A DNA stretch of 51,794 nucleotides from Lacticaseibacillus daqingensis. Lineage in GTDB: Bacteria; Bacillota; Bacilli; Lactobacillales; Lactobacillaceae. Shown here piece by piece: positions 16,985-25,109 of this stretch. Made by a program: the position numbers and the translations under genes. The stretch is from the NCBI RefSeq assembly GCF_003946115.1, contig NZ_RHOH01000014.1:1-51794 (forward strand), given 5' to 3'. The first letter of the stretch is position 1. Every line of letters starts with the position of its first letter. The notes under the pieces are model-generated. The model did not search any database and was not told the DNA's origin. It worked only from the letters and a program-made list of their open reading frames with translations.

Positions 16985-17029
16985 AAAAAACGGTGACCGC
17001 TTCCGCAAAGGAAACGGCCACCGTTTTTT
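16985..17029. terminator. bidirectional terminator
   Basis: AAAAAACGGTG / CACCGTTTTTT stem between converging genes, usable from both sides. Confidence 0.88.
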
Positions 17030-17031
17030 AA

Positions 17032-17823
17032 TTAGTCGCGCCGCCGGTGCACCAGCAGTGCCGCGAAGTAAAACACGCACTCGATGGCGGCGATGAAGAA
17101 CGTGACCGGCCAATTGGTGTAGTAACCCAGCACTAGCCCACTCCAGACGCCGATCAGCGCGGCGGCCACGGAGATGACCAGCATCTGTGGGAGCGTGCGG
17201 CCGAGGTATTTAGCCACGGCCGGCGGTAACGTCAGCAGGATGAAGACCAGCAGGCTGCCGACGATCTGCGCGCCGATGGAGACGGACACCGCCAGGATCA
17301 GCAGGAAGTAGATCCCGATCACATTGCGCCGCAGCCCCTGAGCGGCCGCGCCGACCGGATCGAAGGAGTCAAAGGCCAGGCTGCGAAAGGCCACGCTCAT
17401 CGTCACCAGCACCAGCGCGGCCAGCGCCACCAACTGCCAGACGTCCGCCCGCGAGATGCCAATGATGCTGCCGAACAGGATCGTGGTCGCGTAGCTGGAG
17501 CTTTTGGCCGACAGCGCGAGGAACAAGATCCCAAGCCCCGTGAACAGGCTGGACACCGCACTGATGGACGCCTCCCGCCGGCTGGCCCGCACGGACAGCT
17601 TGCCCACCGTCACGCTGCTCAAAATGGTGGTCAACAGCATCCCATCCAGCGGCCGAATGCCGACAAACACGGCAAAGGCCGCGCCGGCAAAGCCGATTTC
17701 AGACAGCGTGTGGGCCAGAAAGGACATCCCCCGCGCCGTCACGAAGACGCCGACGATGCCGGTGGTCAGCGCGATGAAGGTGCTGGCCAAAAAAGCGTTT
17801 TGCATAAAGTCGTAAGCAAACAT
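17032..17823 (-). CDS. znuB: zinc (metal) ABC transporter permease
   Basis: A 263-residue permease of the ABC-3 family that forms the membrane channel for zinc or manganese uptake. About seven or eight hydrophobic segments are visible; the family marks SFLAHTLSEIGFAGAAFA and VGSLLVFILLTLPPAVA are clear. Its ATG (17821-17823) overlaps the TAA of the ATPase gene by one base, with GAGGAGG inside the end of that gene. The Zur-type site upstream of the pair supports zinc. No substrate-binding lipoprotein gene (znuA) is adjacent. Confidence 0.9.
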   Translation of the reverse strand: MFAYDFMQNAFLASTFIALTTGIVGVFVTARGMSFLAHTLSEIGFAGAAFAVFVGIRPLDGMLLTTILSSVTVGKLSVRASRREASISAVSSLFTGLGILFLALSAKSSSYATTILFGSIIGISRADVWQLVALAALVLVTMSVAFRSLAFDSFDPVGAAAQGLRRNVIGIYFLLILAVSVSIGAQIVGSLLVFILLTLPPAVAKYLGRTLPQMLVISVAAALIGVWSGLVLGYYTNWPVTFFIAAIECVFYFAALLVHRRRD

Positions 17824-18524
17824 TAGCGCACCTCCTCAGCCGGTCGCAGCTCCGCCGGCATGTTGGCCGGTTCCATCAACTGGGTGGACCGGAGCTCGTG
17901 GCCGGTGGCCGTCAGCAGCAGGTATTGGTCGGTATACTCGCGCGCCAACTCAAGGTCATGGGTGACGAACAGCACCGTCAGGCCGAACTGCTGGCTGAGC
18001 TGGCGCACCAGCGTCATCAGCTCGGTTTTCGTGTTGACGTCTAGACTCGCCGTCGCCTCATCAAGGATCAGGAAGTTGGGCTCAGTGAGGAGCGCCTGCG
18101 CCAGGTACGCCTTTTGCTTCTCGCCGCCGCTGGCCTTGCCAAGTAGCTGACCCTGGCGCGCGGTCAGCGCGGTTTTCCGAATCACCGCGTCGAGCTGCTG
18201 CTTTTCCGCCTGCGTGTGCCACGGGAACCAGTGGCCGCGCTGGTTGAGCTGGATAAAACTGCGCAGCGACAGCGGATACTCCGGATCGATGTTGCGAAAC
18301 TGCGGCACGTACCCGAGGCGCATATCCGGCGCGTGGGTGATATGCCCGCTTTGCGGCGTCAGCTGCCCCATCAACAGGCGGATCAGCGTTGTTTTGCCCA
18401 CGCCATTGGCCCCGATCAGACTCGTCATCGAGCCGCGGGCTAGGTTAAAGCTGAGGTCTGAGTAAAGCTGCCGGTCGTGAAAGCCAAAGGTCAAGTGGTC
18501 AACGGTCAGTAAAGGTGATGCCAT
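17823..18524 (-). CDS. znuC: zinc (metal) ABC transporter ATP-binding protein
   Basis: A 233-residue ABC ATPase that powers the adjacent permease. Walker A GANGVGKTT, signature ASGGEKQKAYLAQALL, Walker B FLILDEATASLD and the H-loop VTHD are intact. I chose ATG 18524, which has TTGGAGG upstream; a TTG in frame at 18536 is itself part of that ribosome site. First gene of a two-gene operon, with its promoter and a Zur-type operator directly upstream. Confidence 0.9.
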   Translation of the reverse strand: MASPLLTVDHLTFGFHDRQLYSDLSFNLARGSMTSLIGANGVGKTTLIRLLMGQLTPQSGHITHAPDMRLGYVPQFRNIDPEYPLSLRSFIQLNQRGHWFPWHTQAEKQQLDAVIRKTALTARQGQLLGKASGGEKQKAYLAQALLTEPNFLILDEATASLDVNTKTELMTLVRQLSQQFGLTVLFVTHDLELAREYTDQYLLLTATGHELRSTQLMEPANMPAELRPAEEVR

Positions 18525-18539
18525 GGCGCCCTCCAATAA

Positions 18540-18554
18540 CAGTAATGATTACGA
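18540..18554. promoter_or_regulatory. Zur-type operator
   Basis: The minus strand reads TCGTAATCATTACTG, 13 of 15 bases matching the Gram-positive Zur box TCGTAATNATTACGA. It spans the predicted start of transcription of znuC. Confidence 0.75.
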
Positions 18555-18559
18555 ATAAC

Positions 18560-18588
18560 AGTGTACACGAGCAACTGGCGCGGCGCAA
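18560..18588 (-). promoter_or_regulatory. promoter of znuCB
   Basis: Minus-strand -35 TTGCGC (18583-18588), 17-nt spacer, -10 TACACT (18560-18565), directly before the Zur-type operator. Confidence 0.5.
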
Positions 18589-18625
18589 ATGTTTCTGAAA
18601 ACAGGCGGAACTAAATGCGGTTGCC

Positions 18626-18690
18626 CCTAACAAACAAGCCGACCGTCCCACCACCCCCACACTGAGGGTTGATGAGGCGGCCGGCTTTTC
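18626..18690 (-). terminator. terminator after the 114-residue protein gene
   Basis: AAGCCGGCCG / CGGTCGGCTT on the minus strand, followed by GTTTGTT. Confidence 0.65.
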
Positions 18691-18744
18691 CAGTCAGAGT
18701 GTCGTGTTTTGCGGCGGACGATTCAGAAATGGCGGTAACGCTGC

Positions 18745-19089
18745 CTATCCCTTCAATTCGCTCAGATCGTTGGCCTTGCTAAAGTCGATGTAAATCGCCT
18801 TCGGGTTATCCTTCACGATCAGGATGTAGCCGTGGCCGAGGAAGGCACTTTTATCCCCGTCGTAGTCCAGCGGGAACTCCTGCGCCGGGGCCAGGTTGCC
18901 TTGGATCAGGAGCGCGTACAGCTCGTTGTCCGTGTAGTCGTCGGAAAAAGCGATGGCCACCGGCGCGGTGACCAGCTGATCAGCCTCATTCATCAGCTTG
19001 ATGACGCTGAAAATCTGATCGGTGACGGCTTTCGGGAAAACCGCCTCAACGGTCTGGCTGACGTGGCGGCGCTTCGTTGCTTCGTACAT
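18745..19089 (-). CDS. hypothetical protein, 114 residues
   Basis: A small soluble acidic protein (start MYEATKRRHVSQTVEAVFPK) with no membrane segment and no motif I can name. It has the balanced amino-acid makeup of a real protein, a ribosome site (GGAGGATTCTC) before ATG 19089, and its own terminator downstream. It follows gnd on the same strand at 63 nt, so co-transcription is possible. A DUF960-like fold crossed my mind but I cannot support it. Confidence 0.65.
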   Translation of the reverse strand: MYEATKRRHVSQTVEAVFPKAVTDQIFSVIKLMNEADQLVTAPVAIAFSDDYTDNELYALLIQGNLAPAQEFPLDYDGDKSAFLGHGYILIVKDNPKAIYIDFSKANDLSELKG

Positions 19090-19152
19090 GAGAATCCTCC
19101 ATTGCGTTGTGATGTATCCTTTTACCTTACCACAACCAATGGCGGGCGCAAG

Positions 19153-20049
19153 CTACTGCTTATCCACCGCGTGCCCCCCGAACTGGTTGCGCAGCGCCGC
19201 GACCACCTTGCCGGTCATCGTGTCGTCAACCTCGGAGCGGTAGCGCATCATCAAGGCGCTAGAGATCACCGGCGTTGGGACGTGTAGCCGCATGGCCTCC
19301 TCAACCGTCCAGGCGCCTTCCCCACTGCTGTGCATCACGCCTTTGATGCTGTCCAAGTGCGGATCGGCCGCAAACGCCGCCTGAGCCAACTCCATCAACC
19401 AGCTGCGCACGACGCTACCACTGTTCCACATCCGCGCCACGGCCTCGTTGTCGTAATCGAACGGGCCCTTGTCCAGCACGTCGAAGCCTTCCGCAATGGC
19501 CTGCATCATGCCGTACTCGATGCCGTTGTGCACCATTTTGAGATAATGCCCCGACCCCGCCGGGCCAGTGTACAGGTACCCGTCCTGCTGAGCGATGGCG
19601 TCAAACAGCGGCGCGATGCGTGCAAACACCGCCTGGTCGCCGCCGATCATGAAGTTACCATCACGCCGCGCGCCGCTCATCCCGCCTGACGTGCCCACGT
19701 CAAAGAAGTGAACGCCGCGCGCCTGCATCAGCTCCGCGTGGCGCAGGGAGTCGCGGTAAAACGAGTTGCCGCCATCGATCACAATGTCATCAGCAGAAAG
19801 TGTCTCCGCCAACGTTGCCAGCGTGCTGTCGGTCGGGGCCCCCGCCGGCACCATCACCCAGACGATCCGCGGCGTCGCAAGCTTTACCAGTAATTCTGGC
19901 AGGTCGGCGGCTGGCGTTGCCCCCGCCGCGGCCGCCGCATCGCGCGCCGTCGCGCTCAGGTCCGTGGCCACCACCTCAATGTCGTGGTCCAGCATATTCT
20001 TGACCAAGTTCAAGCCCATTTTGCCGAGTCCAATCATTCCAATTTGCAT
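19153..20049 (-). CDS. gnd: 6-phosphogluconate dehydrogenase, decarboxylating (short form)
   Basis: A 298-residue enzyme of the short GntZ/YqeC-type group, which oxidises and decarboxylates 6-phosphogluconate to ribulose 5-phosphate, usually with NAD+. Rossmann motif GMIGLGKMG (about 4-12), DGGNS and YRDS, FDVGTSGGMSGARRG-like block, and the catalytic lysine in GSGHYLKMVHNGIEYG are all visible. It is about 170 residues shorter than the classic enzyme because the long C-terminal helical part is missing, which is normal for this group. ATG 20049 follows TTGGAGGG. The divergent neighbour is an RpiR-type regulator, which may control it. Confidence 0.9.
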   Translation of the reverse strand: MQIGMIGLGKMGLNLVKNMLDHDIEVVATDLSATARDAAAAAGATPAADLPELLVKLATPRIVWVMVPAGAPTDSTLATLAETLSADDIVIDGGNSFYRDSLRHAELMQARGVHFFDVGTSGGMSGARRDGNFMIGGDQAVFARIAPLFDAIAQQDGYLYTGPAGSGHYLKMVHNGIEYGMMQAIAEGFDVLDKGPFDYDNEAVARMWNSGSVVRSWLMELAQAAFAADPHLDSIKGVMHSSGEGAWTVEEAMRLHVPTPVISSALMMRYRSEVDDTMTGKVVAALRNQFGGHAVDKQ

Positions 20050-20076
20050 CTCAAACCCTCCAAGTTTTATTTGCCC

Positions 20077-20105
20077 CTAGTATATGTAAAAAGTTTTCAT
20101 TTGGC
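20077..20105 (-). promoter_or_regulatory. promoter of gnd
   Basis: Minus-strand TTGCCA, 17-nt spacer, TATACT, about 28 nt before the gnd start codon. Confidence 0.55.
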
Positions 20106-20170
20106 AACTAAAACGATGTAACAATTTTTCTTCGTTCACATGGTATACTGAAGGCAATTACCGCGGGTAC

Positions 20171-20294
20171 ATCTAGCTCACCAAGTTGCCCGGGGCCCAA
20201 CCCGCCCCAACCAACTTGGCCACGCTAGCTGACCCGCTAAACCCGTGCTTCTCTGCGCTCTGACTAAACGCGCCCATCCCCGCACCGCGAGCGC
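20171..20294 (+). repeat. R1 structured leader repeat, copy D
   Basis: Outer arms CTAGC / GCTAG, middle stem CCAAGTTG / CAACTTGG and inner stem GGGGC / GCCCC, then CCCGCTAAACCCG and GCGCTCTGA. Copy E starts exactly 124 bp later. Confidence 0.7.
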
Positions 20295-20401
20295 ATCTAA
20301 CGCACCAAGGGACTCGGAGCCTAGACCGCCCCAAGCCCCTTGGTGTCGTTACCTGCCTCGCTAAACCCGCGGTCCTGGACGCTCTGAAAGGATGCCTTCT
20401 C
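20295..20401 (+). repeat. R1 structured leader repeat, copy E
   Basis: Outer TAACG / CGTTA, middle CACCAAGG / CCTTGGTG, inner GGAGC / GCCCC with one mismatch, flanked by ACTC and AAGC as in copies A and B. It ends in CGCTCTGAAAGGATG, the ribosome site of the RpiR gene. D and E form the 5' leader of that gene; a -10 TATACT lies at 20142-20147. Confidence 0.7.
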
Positions 20402-21235
20402 ATGGCCGCTTTTGCCGTTCAACTGCTTGCCAATCGCCAGCAACTCAGCACCAAGGAACAGGCGCTGGGGGATTACCTCTTACAACATGCCAAACGCGCA
20501 AGCACCCAATCGATTTCCGCGCTGGCCGAAGCGACTGGGGTGTCGGTCGCCACAGTGTCGCGCTTCGCCAAGGCGATCGGCTACCCGAACTTTCAGGCGC
20601 TACGCGTGGCGCTGGCGCAGACGGCCACGGCCCCGATGTTTGGCGAGATCGAGGCGCACGACGACACGTTGACAGTGGCGCGCAAGCTGTTTGCACTCAA
20701 CGTGGACGCGCTCACCGCCACCGAGTCGGGCTTGGATGCGACCACGCTGGACGCGGCGGTGCGACTGATCACGCACGCGCACACGCTGGGACTGTTCGGC
20801 CTCGGGGCGTCCAACCTCGTGGCCCAAGACGGCTACCACAAGTTTTTGCGCACACCGATCCAGGTCAGCTACACCACCGACTACCACATGCAGCTGATGG
20901 CGGCCACGCGGCTGACTGCAGCGGACGCCGCGATCATCATCTCGCACACCGGTACCGACAAGGACGCGCTGGCGCTGGCGAAGGTGCTGCACGCCGCGGC
21001 GGTGCCGCTCATCGTGATCACCGGCAGCCCGCGCTCGCCGCTTGCCAAGCTTGCTACGGTGCTGCTGGTCGCCCTGGCCGAAGAGACCCAGTACCGCGCG
21101 GAAGCCCTGCACGCGCTGATCGCCCAGATCGCGCTGATGGACACCCTATTCGTCCTCGCCGCCATCGCCACGGACAGCGCCTCCGAGGCCATTCTGGCGC
21201 GAATTCGCACCACCATTCAGCAGACACGAGAGTAA
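20402..21235 (+). CDS. RpiR/MurR family transcriptional regulator
   Basis: A 277-residue regulator: an N-terminal RpiR helix-turn-helix (about 1-75, with LAEATGVSVATVSRFAKAIG) and a C-terminal SIS domain (about 110-250, LGLFGLGASNLVAQD, IIISHTGTDKDALALA, VITGSPRSPLAKLA) that binds phosphosugars. It faces gnd across a 350-nt gap, which suggests control of gluconate or pentose-phosphate genes by a sugar phosphate. ATG 20402 follows AAAGGATG. Its leader consists almost wholly of two R1 repeats. Confidence 0.9.
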   Translation: MAAFAVQLLANRQQLSTKEQALGDYLLQHAKRASTQSISALAEATGVSVATVSRFAKAIGYPNFQALRVALAQTATAPMFGEIEAHDDTLTVARKLFALNVDALTATESGLDATTLDAAVRLITHAHTLGLFGLGASNLVAQDGYHKFLRTPIQVSYTTDYHMQLMAATRLTAADAAIIISHTGTDKDALALAKVLHAAAVPLIVITGSPRSPLAKLATVLLVALAEETQYRAEALHALIAQIALMDTLFVLAAIATDSASEAILARIRTTIQQTRE

Positions 21236-21242
21236 AAAATTA

Positions 21243-21282
21243 CCTCACCGCTTGTCACGATCAAGCAGTGAGGCTTTTTTTA
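21243..21282. terminator. bidirectional terminator
   Basis: CCTCACCGCTTG / CAAGCAGTGAGG stem (one mismatch) followed by TTTTTTT; its T run contains the stop codon of the opposing MutS-like gene. Confidence 0.85.
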
Positions 21283-22929
21283 CCCCCGCGGCCAGGCATG
21301 GGTCCGTTCAAACGTCTCGGCCAAGTTCCGGGCCTGTTCAATGATGGTCGCCGGATAGTTCAGCGTCGCCAGCAGCGCGATGGCGTTGTGTGAGGTCGCC
21401 GGCCCCTGATGCAGCAGGTAGTCGAACGCCACCCCGGTTGCCGACACGGTTTCTTGGAAGTGCCAGTTCACCACCGCCGCACCGAGCAGGCCGGTCAGCT
21501 CGCTGTCGTGCGTTGCCACCATCACCAGCGCCTGCGTCGCCGTCAGCCACTGCACGACACCGGCACTGGCCGCGATGCGCTCAACAGTGTTGGTGCCCTT
21601 CAGGATCTCATCGATGAACCCGTACACCGGCGCCCCGCCGGCCGCCAGGGTCAGTACACGCTGAATCGCCTTGATCTCCGCGATAAAGTAGCTGTCGCCG
21701 CTGGCCAGGTCGTCTTGGATCGCCATCGCAGTGATGACGTGCCCGGGGGCCAGCGCAAACGATTCGGCGGTCGCCACCCCCAGCGTTTGGGCCAACACAG
21801 CGTTGATCGCCACACTTTTGACATACGTCGACTTGCCCGAGGCGTTACTGCCGGTGATGAGCGCCGACTGCCCCCAGTCGATCACGTTGGCCACCGGCTG
21901 CTTCAACAGCGGATGCACGACGCCAGCCGCCGTGATGCCCGTGGCCTGGCGTTGCGGGTGGCACACCACCGGCGCGGCCAGTTGGTAGTTGGCCACGGCA
22001 ATGGCGACCTCCAGCTCGCCGAGCGCCTGCCACAGAGCCAAGGCGTCCTCGTGGTGCGCGCTCAGCGTCGTCAACACCTTGTTGTACGCGCGAAACGGCA
22101 GCATCAGCATCACGCCGAGGTAATCCGCGATGATCTCGGTTTCACTGCCCGTCTTGGTCCGGAACACGAAGGCGTGACGGGTGATCGGCGCGAGTTTGAC
22201 TAGCGCCCGCTTCAGCGCGGCCTGCTGCGGGGTCGCCAGCCGCGCCAGGCGCTGGGCCGTCGCGATGGTTTGCACAAGGTAGCGCAGCGCGTTCAGCTCA
22301 ACGGCCAGGCGCTCGCGGTGCTGCTGGTAGACGACCACGTTGGTGACCAGACTGCCGATGAGCAGCAACACCCCCGCCAAAGGCGCAAGGACGATCAGCA
22401 CGATGGCCGCCAGCGGGAGCCACCCGAGCACCGTATAGCGCCAGGTGCCGCTCAGGCGATAATGCGCCGTGTCGAGCAGGTAGCGCCGCGACTGGTTGTC
22501 ATCGCTTTTGCCCAAGTGCGCAAAGGCGGTGCGAACTTGCAGCCGCACGGCATCCTGTTCGGTGAAAAACGCCACCAGCTTGGCTGACACGTTGGGTCGA
22601 TCGAAGTCAAATCCGCGCAGTGCCGCGTACAATGCCTCGGCCCCCACGCTCGACTCCGTCTGGTTCAGATGCTTGAACACCGCCATCAGGTTCAGGTCGT
22701 GCCACGTCAGGTCGTCCACCTGGCTTGCGGTGGGTCGCAGCTGCGCGGCCGCCTGCCACGCCGCCTTCAAGCTGGCCTCACTGTCCTGCCGCCGCGCCTC
22801 GGGGAACTCCCCCCAAGATGCCAACAGTCGCCTGCGCAGGCGCTGCCGCGTGCGCCAGCCGGTCACCACCACCATCCCCACGATTGCTGCCAAGAACAGC
22901 CCTAGCCATAGCCAGTTATTACCCGTCAT
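21280..22929 (-). CDS. membrane-anchored MutS-like ATPase
   Basis: A 549-residue protein with a hydrophobic N-terminal segment (WLWLGLFLAAIVGMVVV), a second hydrophobic pair near residues 180-230, and a C-terminal MutS-type ATPase domain: ALITGSNASGKSTYVKSVAIN with Walker A, DDLASGDSYFIAEIKAI, Walker B YGFIDEILKGTN and MVATHDSELTGL. The mismatch-recognition and connector domains of true MutS are absent, so a role in ordinary mismatch repair is unlikely. Similar membrane MutS-like proteins occur in lactic acid bacteria with no known role. ATG 22929 follows GGAGG; the frame continues 22 codons upstream without a ribosome site. Confidence 0.82.
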   Translation of the reverse strand: MTGNNWLWLGLFLAAIVGMVVVTGWRTRQRLRRRLLASWGEFPEARRQDSEASLKAAWQAAAQLRPTASQVDDLTWHDLNLMAVFKHLNQTESSVGAEALYAALRGFDFDRPNVSAKLVAFFTEQDAVRLQVRTAFAHLGKSDDNQSRRYLLDTAHYRLSGTWRYTVLGWLPLAAIVLIVLAPLAGVLLLIGSLVTNVVVYQQHRERLAVELNALRYLVQTIATAQRLARLATPQQAALKRALVKLAPITRHAFVFRTKTGSETEIIADYLGVMLMLPFRAYNKVLTTLSAHHEDALALWQALGELEVAIAVANYQLAAPVVCHPQRQATGITAAGVVHPLLKQPVANVIDWGQSALITGSNASGKSTYVKSVAINAVLAQTLGVATAESFALAPGHVITAMAIQDDLASGDSYFIAEIKAIQRVLTLAAGGAPVYGFIDEILKGTNTVERIAASAGVVQWLTATQALVMVATHDSELTGLLGAAVVNWHFQETVSATGVAFDYLLHQGPATSHNAIALLATLNYPATIIEQARNLAETFERTHAWPRG

Positions 22930-22980
22930 CGCACTGCCTCCGCCCTCAATATAAGGCCAATTATAGCACCGCGCCCACGC

Positions 22981-23029
22981 AAAAACGCCGGCCACTTGCC
23001 CTTCGCGAGAGGGGCAAGCGACCGGCGCT
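22981..23029 (-). terminator. terminator after the aldo/keto reductase
   Basis: On the minus strand GCCGGTCGCTTGCCC / GGGCAAGTGGCCGGC (one G-T pair) followed by GTTTTTG. Confidence 0.88.
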
Positions 23030-23038
23030 TCGTCAAGC

Positions 23039-23899
23039 CTACCAGTCTGGGGTATCCGGATCGAGCGCCACCCCGGCGACCCCGTGAAGGTCGTCGATCA
23101 GCGCCATGTCGTGGTGCGACAGCTCAAAGTCAAATAGCTGCGTGTTTTCGCGGATGCGGGCCTCGTGCACCGACTTCGGCAGCGGCAGGAAGTCGTGCTG
23201 CAGGGACCAGCGCAAGACGAGCTGGGCCACGGTTTTGCCGTAGCGCGCCGCCATTTTCTGCAGGGCCTTGACCTCAAAGATCTTGCCGGTGCCAAGCGGG
23301 CTGTACGCCTCGCTCAGGATGCCGTGCGCCTTGTTGTAGGCGACCACTGCCGGCTGCAGGTCGGACGGGTTGAGGAAGATCTGGTTGACCATCGGCGTGA
23401 TGGTCGCCGTCTTCAGCAGCTCATCGAGGTGGTGCGGGCGGAAGTTGGACACGCCGATCGCGCGCATTTTGCCGGCCTTGTAGGCCTCCTCCATCGCCCG
23501 CCAGGTCTCAGCGTTGACTTCTTCCCAGTGGTCGCGGAACTTCGCCGGGTTCGGCCAGTGGATCAGGTACAGGTCGACGTAGTCCACGCCGAGCTTTTGC
23601 AGGGACAGATCCAGCGCCTTTTTCGTCGCATCGTACCCGTGGTCTTGGTTCCAGAGCTTCGTGGTCAAAAAGATGTCGCTGCGCGCCACGCCGGACTGGC
23701 GTATGCCGGCCCCCACGCTTGTCTCATTGCCATACGCGGCGGCCGTGTCGATGTGGCGGTAGCCAGCGGCCAAGGCAGCGGCCACGCTGCTTTGGGCCAC
23801 CACACCGTCCGGGGTCTGCCAGGTGCCGAAACCAACAATCGGGATCTGCACGCCGTTAGCCAGGGTGTAGGTGTCCGTCAATTGCGTCAGATGTGCCAT
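23039..23899 (-). CDS. aldo/keto reductase
   Basis: A 286-residue TIM-barrel NAD(P)H-dependent oxidoreductase that reduces aldehydes or ketones. The catalytic set is visible: Asp and Tyr in HIDTAAAYGNE, Lys in FLTTKLWNQD, His in YLIHWPNP. The C-terminal KSVHEARIRENTQLFDFEL block binds the cofactor phosphate. It looks like the 2,5-diketo-gluconate reductase/YvgN group. ATG 23899 is followed by a normal frame and preceded by AAGGAGTGG. It is a single-gene unit. Confidence 0.92.
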   Translation of the reverse strand: MAHLTQLTDTYTLANGVQIPIVGFGTWQTPDGVVAQSSVAAALAAGYRHIDTAAAYGNETSVGAGIRQSGVARSDIFLTTKLWNQDHGYDATKKALDLSLQKLGVDYVDLYLIHWPNPAKFRDHWEEVNAETWRAMEEAYKAGKMRAIGVSNFRPHHLDELLKTATITPMVNQIFLNPSDLQPAVVAYNKAHGILSEAYSPLGTGKIFEVKALQKMAARYGKTVAQLVLRWSLQHDFLPLPKSVHEARIRENTQLFDFELSHHDMALIDDLHGVAGVALDPDTPDW

Positions 23900-24064
23900 T
23901 CATACCACTCCTTTGATATTGACTTACCAATTATCAGTATAACAAAAAAACAGTCCGCCGTGACAGCTCGCCGGCCACTTCCTGAACCGGGCTGAATCGA
24001 TCAAGGCTGAGCCTCTCGCGTCATGCGCAAGCGCAGCCTTTTCCCCGCGGGCGATCCGCTGAGA

Positions 24065-24625
24065 TCAGCGGTCCTCCGCCTCATAGTGAATCTTCAGGTA
24101 TTTATCTTCGCTGGTGAGTTCAAAGAAGTGATCGATCTGAAAGGGCTCGGTCAAGGCGTAAAACCCATTGCTCGCCAAATATCTTAGGTTACGCTCATTG
24201 GGTCGGTAATCCTCGACGCCGTAATGATTAAACGTCGCGTCAAACTGCTGCTCACCAGCGCCGAGGATGTAGGTCAGGTGAAACCATAAATCCCCGAACC
24301 GCTTGGCCGTCACCCACATTCGCCGGATATTGGCGCGCCGGATCACCACGGCATCTCGTGCCATTTGCTCAGGGTCAACGGCACCAAAAGAAGCGGTGCT
24401 CGGTGCCAGCACCACGACTTGCGGCAAGAAAAACACAGCGACCGTCTGCTGATCGGCTTGCGCGAATAAATCTAACACAGACTTGGACGTCACCGCGTCA
24501 GCTACGCTACGCCAGAGCCGTTGATTAGGATGAAGCGTTTGAATCATCAACAGAAAATTAGGCACGTCTGGTAGTTCCATCGTCGTTATCAGTGAACGCA
24601 TCAACTGTGAATCCGGAAATTTCAT
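24065..24625 (-). CDS. hypothetical protein, 186 residues
   Basis: An uncharacterised soluble protein (start MKFPDSQLMRSLITTMELPD) with no signal peptide and one moderately hydrophobic stretch (VAVFFLPQVVVLAP). I cannot name a family. Codon use is less GC-biased than in the neighbours, which may point to transfer. GGAGGAAAG precedes ATG 24625. Upstream lies a 900-nt patch with no convincing long gene, so it may be what remains of a laterally acquired block. Confidence 0.65.
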   Translation of the reverse strand: MKFPDSQLMRSLITTMELPDVPNFLLMIQTLHPNQRLWRSVADAVTSKSVLDLFAQADQQTVAVFFLPQVVVLAPSTASFGAVDPEQMARDAVVIRRANIRRMWVTAKRFGDLWFHLTYILGAGEQQFDATFNHYGVEDYRPNERNLRYLASNGFYALTEPFQIDHFFELTSEDKYLKIHYEAEDR

Positions 24626-24736
24626 GACTTTCCTCCGTTTACAGACGCTTTAAGTGATCCACAAGAAGCCCGCTGGTTCGCGCGCCTTATTCTCCTGCGT
24701 GGCCTAATGGCACCAGGCCAGCAGCCATCGCCACTG

Positions 24737-24979
24737 CTAACGAAATGAAGTTGGCGCGCTCGTTAACAAACCCAAAAGCCTTGACCGATGCCCCAAGTCT
24801 TCCAGACGACTGACTAACTCAGATTCTCGTAAATTCGATTGCTGGAACAATGACTTGGTGGCCGAAAGCCGAAACCGATCGCCTGCCGTCAACAACCGTG
24901 TGATTTTACTGTATCTCGTTATTCCAAAGAACGATTGACTGATATTTTCTATATGGTACGCTAGTTTGGCGGCTGACAC
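24737..24979 (-). pseudogene. possible gene remnant, 80 codons
   Basis: An open frame starting at GTG 24979 without a ribosome site (start of product MSAAKLAYHIENISQSFFGI). The makeup is protein-like in the first half, but there is no family match I recognise and the C-terminal part looks random. It may be a decayed gene. Confidence 0.25.
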
Positions 24980-25034
24980 ACCACTTTATCAACGCCAAAT
25001 TGTATATTATTTTATTTCTATAAGGAGAATATCC

Positions 25035-25109
25035 ATGAAGAAAATAAAAACGGCTATAACAATCCAAGTTGCCGACGTACTAGTCATACTGTTTAGGCCT
25101 GAAAGCTGA
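25035..25109 (+). CDS. micro-ORF 1, 24 residues
   Basis: A 24-codon frame (product starts MKKIKTAITIQVADVLVILF) with a strong ribosome site AAGGAG 8 nt before ATG 25035, in an AT-rich patch. It has two lysine-rich positions at the start and a hydrophobic middle. Its TGA overlaps the ATG of the next micro-ORF (TGATG), as in coupled genes. Function unknown; it could be a peptide, a leader, or debris of a longer gene. Confidence 0.4.
   Translation: MKKIKTAITIQVADVLVILFRPES

Noticed and set aside
24003-24040. hairpin AAGGCTG / CAGCCTT after the 186-residue protein gene
   Set aside because: Stem is fair but the tail on the minus strand is not T-rich; too weak to call a terminator.
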